This document shows, in pieces, positions 40,020-50,246 of a DNA stretch of 64,000 nucleotides. Below the pieces are notes generated by a model. That model was not told the DNA's origin, ran no database searches, and saw only the letters and a list, made by a program, of their open reading frames with translations. The DNA comes from Whitmania pigra (taxonomy: Eukaryota; Annelida; Clitellata; Hirudinida; Haemopidae): the NCBI GenBank assembly GCA_021613335.1, contig JAJTWR010000365.1, positions 1,960,001 to 2,024,000 on the forward strand. The letters are read 5' to 3'. The translations under genes and the position numbers were made by a program. Within the stretch, counting starts at the first letter, position 1. Every line of letters starts with the position of its first letter.

Positions 40020-40630
40020 GTTATTATTATGGTTATTGTGATTATAATTGATATAGTTGGAAATAAATTATTATAGTTTGATTGTTTGTTATATTATTGT
40101 GGTTATAATTAGTATAATTGGCTAATGTTAATAACACACTGTATTACTGACTGCAATGCATTATTTCAGACATGTTGAATAAATTCTTCCATCTTGTCTA
40201 CGATATCGAACTGATATCAGAAGATGCTTTTCACGAATGGAAGAACAGCAACGATCCAAACGAGCAGAACGGGAAAGGTGTCGCAACAACAGCAACCAGA
40301 GCTTTCTTCCAGTGAGATTGTTTAGCTCTTATTTTCTCTCTGTTGTTTGCACATTTCTATTTGTTTATAGCTCTTGTTAGGTTTGCAATGAGCAGTGAAT
40401 GAAATTCTTATAATGTCCTTATGCTAATTTTAATCTCAGATGTCATCGTCTATGTGCGTTACAATATGCTAGGAAGTGATTAACTGTTTGTGTGGCTTGA
40501 TATTCATATTCACATTCAGTTGGCTGTTGCCAAGGCAACTGATGAATGGTAATCGGTGGGTTTATCTTATTTTCCTAACTGCAATTTCAGGTGGTTGCTG
40601 GAATCTGTAGAAGAGGAAGATGCGAGTTGA
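27257..40630 (+). CDS. EIF4G: Eukaryotic translation initiation factor 4 gamma
   Basis: eIF4G is the eIF4F scaffold joining cap-bound eIF4E, eIF4A, PABP and eIF3. Twenty-six exons fit: 27257-27308, 27657-27709, 28403-28684, 28754-28810, 29151-29538, 29967-30121, 30523-30850, 30925-30993, 31497-31631, 33361-33407, 34084-34545, 34765-35313, 35467-35526, 35754-35900, 35985-36064, 36128-36389, 36515-36984, 37179-37322, 37473-37746, 37867-38042, 38226-38527, 38794-38876, 39176-39254, 39724-39873, 40170-40311, 40591-40630. They encode about 1661 residues (human eIF4G1 about 1600). A Pro/Gln-rich N-terminus leads to KKTIKIVNP. The eIF4E-binding YSREFLM (Y-x4-L-phi) is near 34434. MIF4G begins at [21 protein letters not shown]; then [21 protein letters not shown]3 ([12 protein letters not shown] onward) and the W2 domain ending [15 protein letters not shown]. 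Uncertain points: the exact start, the 38527/38794 junction, and whether 35038-35175 is exon or intron. Confidence 0.93.
31632..33360. other. Large eIF4G intron, nothing recognised
   Basis: Unique AT-rich sequence with small GGAT/TGGA repeats near 32211-32236 and 32687-32735. A short open frame over the second run is low-complexity and not called. Confidence 0.6.
33420..34062. repeat. 40-bp minisatellite filling an eIF4G intron
   Basis: About 16 head-to-tail units of 39-40 bp fill nearly the whole intron between exons 33361-33407 and 34084-34545. There are two unit types: one with TTTTTCATCATTTAATATC and one with TTTTTCATTCATAATATC. The first part alternates the two types, giving a period of about 79 bp. 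The later part is homogeneous for the first type until the final unit. Confidence 0.95.
35038..35175 (+). other. In-frame optional intron (exitron candidate) in eIF4G
   Basis: This 138-bp segment (46 codons, no stop) starts with GTTAGC after ...CACTCAG and ends TTTGAAAAG before CAACTC. Removing it joins a Gln codon to the conserved [12 protein letters not shown] start of MIF4G. Family members have no counterpart to the 46 residues it would encode (many Asn, Tyr and Trp). Both the retained and the spliced form keep the frame. Confidence 0.55.
39978..40030. repeat. (ATT)n microsatellite in eIF4G intron
   Basis: A short ATT run with GTT variants between exons 39724-39873 and 40170-40311. Confidence 0.85.
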
Positions 40631-42948
40631 ATTGCAACGTTGTCATCATCATTTTTATTTTAATGTCCTAATTAATTAATTATTCATCTATTCATTAATT
40701 ATTCATGTTGTATTTGTTAGCCTCTGCTGAACTGTTCCCAGACACGCTCCCATTAGCTTTTTATTGACCTGATGTGAACTGTTTAGAGACAGCTTGAATA
40801 TGATAATGAGGTGTTGGAGGTGTTAATGAGACGGTGTCTGAATGTGCTTCGCTACATTAATTACAGCAACAGCTACAAACTTGCAGTCGTCTATCCGACC
40901 GGGATGGACACAATTCGATTGGATGCCGGGGTCATTTGCCTTGGTGTCCTCGATGACTTTGATTCTTCTGTTGTCACGTCATTGAACATTTCTTTACAGT
41001 GTAGAAATTCTTTGGTGGATTTTAATTTATTCTCATTCGCTGCTTCACTCTTAAGCAGCCAAACCTTCTCAAATGTTGCATTATGTATTGATGCTGGATC
41101 ATAAATTCGCCTCATATGAGTTGCTGTCGTTATTATTAATATTATTAGGGCATTCTGTAAGAAATTACCTGAGATCCTTTAGGTCATTTGATGCGTTTTA
41201 GATGGAAGAGCAGGCTTGTCGATGTAAATATCCACATTTTGGACATCATTGAAATTCCTATTGAGACCTATTGAGATGAGAGAAAGAAAGTAAAAGCAAA
41301 TGATTAAGTTCAATTCTCTTGACGTATGGGAATGGATCGTTGGTGTCGTGTCGATGGGGGATGTCTGGGAATGTGATGCTCGGCTTGAAAGTAACTTCTA
41401 AATTTGTTGTTCATTTGTTTTCTTTGGTGACCAAACATGAATTACCTTTACTTGTCCTTGATTTCACGGCATGATATATCCAGCTATTGTGTTGGGAATT
41501 CTGTTGTTGCTTTGTGAGCAGTGGGCAACTGCCTCATCACAAAATGTATTCTATTTAAAGGGAGTTGTATAGAGCTTATGAAGGCAGCTGCAGAGTTAGG
41601 TGTGGAAATTGGCGTTGCATCATAACTGCATGACATCATCATGGCCATTTGTTGGGTTCTACTGCCTTCTGCTTTGTCCTGAAACTCCCCTTTGATTGAC
41701 GTGTGTTTGTGTTGCCCTTGCGAATACTAATCTATTATTATTGTTATATATTAGTGGTGATGGTGATGATGATGGTAATTGATGGGTTGGTAGTTTATTA
41801 ACACTGACGATCGTTGGCATATTACCATTTCGTTGCACGTGTGATATAAATTGGATCCTTTCAGTTATACACATGCTCGACGAGCGGATGTGAAGGACGA
41901 CCGTTAACAAGATGACCTCTCGATGATTATTTTGTACATTTTCAATGTTTTCCGACATTCGACACATGTCTCATGATTCGTATTCGTCGGTAATCTCTTT
42001 CGACTTTAATTTTCGTTGCCGCATGGGGCGTCGAATATGGATTTTGAAAGTTGCATGAACTTTTGGAGTCCTCTTCTTTCTTCCTTTGTACCGACCGCGG
42101 CTTCTCACGTGACTAGCTCTTCATGCCGTGATTCATCCCGCCAACCACTTGCTGCGGCTTGAGAAGTCGCCTTTGTAAAGACGAATCTAGGGAATGTCTT
42201 GGAATACACATTTCATCGAGTTTGTACTACTACTACAGCATTTCAACTTATTGAAGCTTATCTACTTAATATTACTGGATGGTAATTAACGGGACTTTGT
42301 GTCTGCTGTGTTGGATTTTGACAGCCGACATCGAATACGGCATTTTAGACATAAAAATTCAATGAAATTTCACTTTTATTACATTTTTGAAGTCATCAGT
42401 AATGATGAAACATAATAATAATATAAGCAAAATAATAAGTTGCCATAATTGTCATCACTACAAAACTGATGGGCCAGGTCAATTTCTTGATTGGCCGGAA
42501 CATGATAATAATATGTAATATAAGCAAAAGTTTCCGTAATTGTCATCATTACAATACTAAGGGGCCAGATCAATCTTTTGATTGGCTCGCTAGTGCCGGT
42601 GTTGATGTTGCACAGAAATACCAAAAACTTCAAACAATTATTCAAAATACGATGAATGCGCCTGCAGCACAGCAACCAAATCACAAAAAATCAAGTGTGA
42701 AACATTGCATAGATCCTACCAAACAGGCTGAATTTTATTTCAGCGCCAATGCCTAGCAAAATTTAATTCAGAATGCCCGATATAATTATAATTTGTTTAA
42801 AAATCCAAATGATTAAACTTTTCAAAACCATATTTAGGATGAGCCTAGCAAACTTTAGTTCAGAATACCCGACACAATTATAATTTTAACACAAAATTAG
42901 TTAGAAGCTAAATGAATCAGTTATGGTCTCCTAATACAATTGAATTTT
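40631..42948. other. Convergent intergenic region, no gene recognised
   Basis: It contains the 3' UTRs of eIF4G (+) and the KEN-domain gene (-), which converge here. A GTGATGATG run sits near 41755-41776. Short open frames on both strands show no family resemblance. Confidence 0.6.
42408..42590. repeat. Tandem duplication of about 85 bp
   Basis: Two diverged direct copies share AACATAATAATAATATAAGC-like, AATTGTCATCA, GGGCCAG and TTGATTGGC blocks in the same order. Confidence 0.75.
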
Positions 42949-45187
42949 TTAAGACCACAATTGTGAATTAAATTCACAATCAAAGTATGTTTTACATTCA
43001 AGGTAAACCTCAGTTGTTAGGTCGTTCCACTCTGACAAGATCTCGTAGGCAGACTTCGTTGTTTTGGTAGCTTCTTTTACTTCCTCGAAGTGTGCAGTCT
43101 AAAAAATAATAATTTATTTATCTGCTAAGAGCAACACTAATGGCAAAATATAATAAATGACAAACTCACAAGGTTTCGGTTGAATCCAATGAACCCTCCA
43201 TAGTCATTTGTGTATTTCATGTTGTGCATCTTTACTTTAAAATTGTCCATATCTCAAAAGAAAAAGAATTTAATAGAAATAAAACAGAAAAAATCAAGCT
43301 ATATCAGCAACTAGTGTGTCATTTTCCTACTTGACTCTTCTATCTCATTAATATTGCTATACCAGGAAGCCACAATTTAAATATTACTTACGACCAAGAA
43401 TGGTTTTGTTGACTTCCTGTCTTTCCTTCCAGTTAAAGACCTTCTTCAATGCTTTGAAAAACTTTACTCTGTGGCGGTCTTTCTGGTCAAGATTTGTTAT
43501 TCTTGCAATTAGCTGAACCAGCGCCTATAATATTAAATAAGGTTATGTATTATTAATCATCAAAATTATAATATTATAAGTGATAAGAAAAAAACGTTAA
43601 AAATTCAGGTTAGCTAGAAAAGTGGTCTAATAATCATTATCACAAAAAATGACGTACATCGTAAAATTTCAAAAGGGTCACCGGTCTCCATAACGACGGC
43701 CACCTAGACATTTCTGTTGCTGTTTGCCTTTTTGCTACTGCTACGATCAGAGAATGGAAGATCAATTCAGCTGTTGAAAATCGATAACAATCATTTAACT
43801 AATCATTTAACTAATCATTTAACTAATCATAATTTATACAAATTGTATAATTATACAATATCTCACAATATTTTGGTATCGACTTTGGTGCAATTGTACC
43901 ATGAGGGACAAAACCATCTTCATTCTGTGCAGGCCTTCCTTGAATCAAGTAATAGACAGTCAGAGCTGTGCTCCAGACATCACAGGGTAATCCATACTTG
44001 GTATAATAATATGCAATTAGATTTAATTACAACGGTTTTAAATAATTATCACCTACAGTTGGAGGAGCCCTCCTTACTTCAGGAGCACTCCAGGCCCGAG
44101 TTGCGGCTGGTAACCCTGCTCTGTCAGCGTGTTGGTTGATCTGGAGTGACCTCCTCAGGTTGGAGAGGAACAGCCTTCTCGTGTTTCCTCCATGACGTAC
44201 CAACACGTGGGATGGCTTGATGTCTCCATGAACTAAAAACAAATTGAAATTAATAACACTTCTAATCGCTAATAACTTTGATAATAACAACATCGAGCAT
44301 TTACCAATGTTTAAAGCTTCTAATTGACATAAAGCACTGATGAGTTGAAACACAAGCAGATCTTTATCAATTTCCTCAAGACCTCCAACATAATCATTAT
44401 TGGATAAGTCTGTTTCACATCTTTCAAATGTAATAAATAGCCTTTGGTCTGCCGAAATCTGAAAATGTTAGTTTATTTTAAAATGTCTAATTTAATCAAC
44501 TCTGTTTCATCTTACGTTATTTAACATTGGCAGTATGTTCTGACAGTTTACAGTAAGTCTGTGCATTAAGACCTCTCTGCTGTATCTTTTTCGGCTCTTC
44601 ACACTGATCTCGCGAACTACCAACTCCACCTCCCCGAATTTACCGCTGAAATGGGAACAATGAGGTTATTAAGGACAGCTTTATAGAAATAAGATCATTT
44701 CTGCTTAGTTATATGATTAAGAGTTGTTTCACTCTTATAATCTATTTTTACTAACTGTAGAAGCTTTGTCATCCCTTCGACTTTGAACGTTTGAAAACCC
44801 TCAAAAATTTTGGCCATTTGATCAGTCAGGCTCTGGAGCAAAAATAAATCCTTTAAATAGGGTTAGGGTTAAGTCAAACAACAATATTCGCAACAATTAA
44901 GCCAATGATTAAAACAAAGCATGAATTAATGAAAACCAAACAATCAGGCTTATTAATCATTTACTAGATCAAGTAATGGCTTGAATAAAGTTAAATAAAA
45001 TTTAATCAATAAATATTAAAGTTATATTAACTCACTTCTTTCTCAGAAATTAATATTCCATCTGAAGCCACGACTGTTGTCTTTGGAGATTCTTGTGCCG
45101 ATCCGGTTGATTCACCATAATGGATACCTTCTCCATCCTTGGATGTAGACTGATGGGAGAGGACAATTGCCCCATTTGCGTTTCCAT
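42949..45187 (-). CDS. Pseudokinase-KEN ribonuclease (IRE1/RNase L-like) module
   Basis: Ten exons agree in phase: 45187-45036, 44832-44756, 44645-44516, 44458-44305, 44232-44057, 43996-43900, 43740-43658, 43524-43392, 43252-43170, 43098-42949 (stop). After a linker comes a protein-kinase fold: P-loop GKFGEV; VVREIS where IRE1 has VAVKRI (Lys to Arg); NIVHGDIKPSHVLV for NIVHRDLKPHNIL (HRD to HGD, Asn to His); LFLSNLRR where DFG is expected (SNL); AWSAPEV; and CDVWSTAL. The C-terminal part fits a KEN domain: a basic FFKALKKVFNWKER, then NRNLTAHFEEV, which keeps the RN-x3-H spacing of the IRE1 and RNase L nuclease site. The inference is a dead kinase with a possibly active RNA-cutting domain. 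No start exon was found; the first exon needs a phase-1 donor, and the Hop-like exon upstream supplies one. Confidence 0.75.
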
Positions 45188-45419
45188 CTGCAAATTTAAA
45201 TCACATAAAAAGATGAAAGCAATAAAACAGCAATCATGTAATATTACAACAAAGTAAATATTTTAATGAAGCAATAACTTGATTAAAAACAGAGTAATTC
45301 AACAAGTTATTGTCTGAAAAACAGGATAGAACATATGAAAATGATGGAACTTTTCTGCTTTTATTCTAAGGAATTGATGTTAGCTTCAATCAACATTGCA
45401 TTCTTATAATTGTAATTTC

Positions 45420-45583
45420 ATTTATATAGCGTCAGAGGTGCTTCTTGTAACCATTTATATAGCGCTCCTTCCCAAGGCTGCTGGCGGCAGTGCAGGCTGT
45501 GTTTCGAACACGACACATCATGACTGCTGCCATTACGGCCGTATGCAGGCATGTAACCAATTCGGCTAACCTGCTCGCGGTTC
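45420..45583 (-). mobile_element. SINE copy, same family as 8616-8800
   Basis: Read on the minus strand it starts GAGCAGGTTAGCCGAATTGG (A-box-like), has GTGTCGTGTTCGAAACACAG (B-box-like), then GGAAGGAGCGCTATATAAAT. It lies between the Hop-like and pseudokinase exons. Confidence 0.8.
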
Positions 45584-45599
45584 TTCATGTATAAAATAA

Positions 45600-45686
45600 A
45601 TATGCAGGCTGGGCTTCAAACACAACACTTTAAGACTGTGCCACTACCATAACAATTTATCTAGGACCACAGCAAAATGATAGCGA
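45600..45686 (-). mobile_element. SINE-like core overlapping the Hop-like stop codon
   Basis: On the minus strand a block starting CATTTTGCTGTGGTCCTAGA and running through GTGTTGTGTTTGAAGCCC is repeated, diverged, at 46116-46180. The GTCTTAAAGTGTTGTGTT part resembles the SINE B-box region at about 8680. The stop codon at 45659-45657 lies inside this block. Confidence 0.55.
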
Positions 45687-47247
45687 ACCACTTTTTCCTG
45701 CTTCCAGAAGCCTTTCAATCTTCTTGGCAATATCAGTGTTCTTCAGATGCCTAAGATCACAACAGTTTAATCAATAAATTACTTGCAATTTAAAAAATAT
45801 GGGCTTAATGTGAAATGACTAGATATGCAGAATAATAATAATAAATTTAAAAAGCGCCATGTGCATAGCGCCAGAACACAGTGTGACAAGATGCCTGAAT
45901 TGTGTTGCGTATGCTCATATTTTTAAGAGACTCAGCTGTAAGTGTTCAATTATAAGCAGTGTATATATATATATATTACTTCTCAAATGTCTTCGAGTCT
46001 TTGCTCATCTGCTGAAGGATCATTTGCTGAAGGATCATTTGCATGGCTGGATCAGCAAATATTTCCTGAACTTCAGGATCCTGCATAGCCCTCTTCCGGA
46101 TTGCATCTGTGGGGGTTGGGTTTTGAACACAACACTTAAAGACCATTGCCACTACCACCAAAATTCATCTAGGACCACAGCAAAATGATTAAAGGTGGCT
46201 TAGATGACAGTTTAAAATATATGGCTATAATATATTTGCATATGCAAAGGGTAGAACCTTTTGTGAAGCATTCGTTTCCTTTCTTTTTTTCTTCCAAAGA
46301 AATCTCGGGATCGATGTAAGCCAGACGCTCCCTCTCTTTAAGCAATTCTTCAACCTTTAATGAATGAATGAACGTTAGACAATCTTTAGGGTGGTATAAG
46401 TCCTTCAATGGACCTCAAGGCCATGTATGAGTATAAATGACTTGCATGACTCTAACACTTACTCAACTAATATAAAAAATGATTTGCAGGCAAGTTAACT
46501 TAGAAAATTTTGGCACCCTATAAGGGTTACTAATAGCTGTTTTAGATTCCATTGCTAGGATATTATTGGAAATTAATCAGTACAAACTTCTTGAGCTTTC
46601 TTAATAACTTCATGATCCCGGTGCTCTGATAGAGACTTGTACAAGTAGGTCAAAGCATTCTTTAGGTCATCCTTCTTAAGATATGCATTTCCTTGCCTTG
46701 CAAGTGCTCTGAAAACCATAGTGTAGTCCAGCTAATCCACAATCAAGTGAAAGCTAATGCATAATCTAAGTTAATATAAAATAGAATGTTAAGCTGAAAA
46801 AGAGACAATTCATGCATCTGTTCAATTATATTGTTAGGGCCATGGTTACCAACTAACATACACTTACATAATGAATGATCAAGTTTTTATTAAAAAAATA
46901 AATAGCAGTAAATAGTTCTAACTTTGCTATCAACTTGAAATCAGCTCTATGTTCCCTGCCAATCTCCACAGCTTGCTGACATACTTCAATGCATTTGTCA
47001 TAATCCTTATTTTCAAAATGCACCGCTAGAATTTGAAACAGTATTATATTCAAGACATTATCGTTCAATCTGAAAGGCCACTAAGCAAAGGAAATTAAAT
47101 GCACACAATAGTGAACTAACTGGCCATATTGATATGATATTGAATGTTGTTTGGCTCCAGCTTAAGCGCTAGGTTGCAGTGATGACAAGACTTTTCAAAG
47201 TCTTTTTTCTGCAAGGCATCCATTGCCATGCAGTTTTGAGTTTTGGC
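45657..47247 (-). CDS. Hop/STI1-like segment: TPR2A plus DP2, TPR2B missing
   Basis: Hop (STIP1) bridges Hsp70 and Hsp90 through TPR domains. Exons agreeing in phase: 47247-47121, 47025-46923, 46708-46588, 46354-46258, 46106-45980 and 45750-45692 (or to the stop at 45657). They encode TPR2A-like repeats ([61 protein letters not shown]), the [22 protein letters not shown] linker, then directly the DP2/STI1 motif [20 protein letters not shown] and a HLKN...[12 protein letters not shown] end. TPR1, DP1 and TPR2B are absent. A 15-bp duplication gives [10 protein letters not shown]. There is no start codon context: its first exon begins in phase 0, 221 bp after the MetRS-like exon, which also ends in phase 0. 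It could be the middle of a chimeric gene or a processed-from-DNA fragment of Hop. Confidence 0.75.
46116..46180 (-). mobile_element. Second copy of the SINE-like core, upstream of a Hop-like exon
   Basis: It is a diverged repeat of 45600-45686, ending just before the CCCCACAG splice acceptor of exon 46106-45980. It lies in the intron where the TPR2B-coding exons of Hop would be expected. Confidence 0.6.
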
Positions 47248-47468
47248 CTATACAAAATTAACTAAATTGCAGTTATGTTATTCATGATTATTGTTACCTG
47301 ATAACTTTTCAAAACAAATTGTTATTATTTCTAAGTAGTTGGTCTCTTCTTCAAGATAATAAAAATACAAATCGACCAGCACTAGGTAACTAACAAAACC
47401 TTCTCCCACACTTAACAAAAATAATGTGGCCATTTAAGAATACTTAATAAATGGTATTTCAATCAAAC

Positions 47469-50018
47469 CTTGACAACATTGTCTGAAAAGTTCAACTCCA
47501 AAGTCTTGATGATACTTATGTCTAATTCTTGAAACAAGGCCTTTGCCTGGCATTTAAAAACAAGTGTTTAGGGTTACAGGTTTGGTGAGATTGTTTGCAT
47601 TTCCATTAGCTCTGGGTAAAAGCAACAATAATTGCACCAGATGGCACCATCACAGAGCACCTCTCTAACCCTAAATTAACATTTCCTATGGCTTACAAAG
47701 TTATTACTACTAATATGTTTATCATTATTATTATTAATATTATTATTAAATTAAGATAAGATAGGCATCTCAGAACTAATTTTTACATAATGACCTTTGT
47801 AACATTTGGAATACCAGGTGTGTACATGGGCAAATCTCAAATCATTTGAAAAATGAATCAAATCTCAACTAAATCTCAAAACAGTACATATATTTTACAG
47901 ATGAACATCTAACTTTTAAAATTGCGTGTCCACTTTGAAGATAACAATGGAATTTGTTAGTGAGTTTGACAAGAGATTTTTTTTCCAGGACATTTAATTG
48001 TCGTAATATCTCATCAGAAGTAGAGGGCATGAATGGATCCAAAAGAACTCCTAATATATAGACAACGTTGCTTGCCAGTGACAAAACTGATCCTTTCCTT
48101 GTTATGCTAAATTCCATCAATATAAAAACTTTTGACTATGCAGAAGTTATAAATACACACAAATAAACCGACCAACATGTCCGCCAAAACAATTACTCAA
48201 ATTGGGAACTCACCTCAAAATTGAATGAGCATTAACTAGTTCATTTGAATCCAAATATCTGTTGCCTATGGTTGCAATCTCCGTAACATTGTTAAGACCA
48301 TCAACAATCCTGCAGTAAAAGTTATTTTCGAATAATTAATATATATAAACTTTAAAAGCACATACATGAACAATGACAATAAAAATAATTACTTGGTTTC
48401 ATTAAGATTATCAATATAATCTGAAACTTGATTCATTACAGAGGTTATAAATGACGTATCTTGTTCTGAAAGACAAATCTTCTGTATGACCCCTTTGAAG
48501 TCCTCATTTATGAATGTAAGAGTCCTGCAATGCAATAAACAATGTGTTCAGCTGATAAACAATTCTTTGTGGGAAGCATTGAAGGTTTAACTTTAACCTG
48601 CTGACAAACTTTCCAATATTATTTAATAATTGATTGTTGGCTAACTTTACAAAATCCACCCATGAGAAGTAGCTGATCTGTTATTAATTACAAAGTGGTC
48701 ATCATTATCATTATCAAAATCATGAAGATTAGACTTGCAACTCAATACATTAGTCTCCGGTCTGATGGAGAGGAGATAGAAACGGTACAAATCAGCAGGG
48801 AGAATGGGATCTATAAAGCCAGTATTATCACAAAAATGCCCACTCCCCACTTTACCGTATTCAAGTTGATCTGATGTTAAAATAAAATTAATCTTAACAC
48901 TAAAAGTGGATTAAATTACAAGTAAACCTATTTAACATTAAAAATCAATTACTCCAATTGATGATTTTGCAATTATTCAAGTTTATAAATGTGATTCCAA
49001 CCAATTGAAGAAAGACTTTTAATAAGTATCCAAGGGTCTGTGGTTCCAAGAAGAATACCAGGAAGAGCAATGCCGAACAAGGTAATGTCTTTTTTTGTTG
49101 AAAATTGAAAGAGCTCAACCTAAAACAAATCAATTAAATATTAATGCAATTACCATTAACAAATGCTTGATAACAGTAAGAACTAACATTTAATCAAGAC
49201 AATGGCCTCCATTATCAAAAATTTAAAACTAAAGATACTTGGAAATATGAAATAAATTAAAGTGAATGTACCTTCTCTGGTTGGCACCACCACTCCCGCC
49301 AATGTTCCGTAAATTCTGCTGTCATAGAGATAAGTCCAATGGCATGATGAAACCAATCCTTGAAATTGTTTTCTTCATTTGTTCCCATGGAATAACCTGT
49401 TAATAATTCACTAAAGGTGAATTCCGTCCATTTCTTTTTCATTGCTTTCATGTCTTCTGTTGCTATCCATGCCTTAATATCCTGCTTGGCCTTTTCTGAC
49501 CATGTACCTTTTCTAAAGGCACATTCTAGATGATTTGTTAACTGACTTTGCAGCTGGGATGTGAAAAATATAGTTATAACAGCTTGAGAATGTGATTTGG
49601 CAAATACCAAAATTACTTTATGAAATTGAAGTAAAACTTGTTGAGATTGCTTAACAACAAGTCTTTGATTACACTTTGAACAACATGGATCCTTGATCTC
49701 AATGGCCTTGATGACCAATTTACATATTTTGCACAAACGACCGCTAGTGATCTTACTCAAACACTTTGGACAATAGCCTTGTATGAAGATGTCTGGCATG
49801 AACCTGTTAAGAAAGAATGCAAAAGATGAAACAAATTTGAAAAAGTTTTGAACTGTGTAGTGCTACCTGATACATTGCTCACAAAACAGATCTGTATTGA
49901 GAATGTATCCATTAACGAACAATTGGTCAAATATTTGGTGGATGATCCTGAAGTATAGGAAATCGTCAATACAATGATGAGCTAATAAATAACATAAGAA
50001 TTATTTAATGTTTAAATA

Positions 50019-50080
<62 letters not shown>

Positions 50081-50082
50081 TA

Positions 50083-50130
<48 letters not shown>

Positions 50131-50210
50131 GAATAATAATAGAATAATAATAATAATATAATAATAATAATAATAATAATAAATAATAATAATAAGAATA
50201 ATAATCATAA

Positions 50211-50246
<36 letters not shown>

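Noticed and set aside
50005..50208. Small Tyr/Ile/Leu-rich protein
   Set aside because: Pure translation of an (AAT)n microsatellite.
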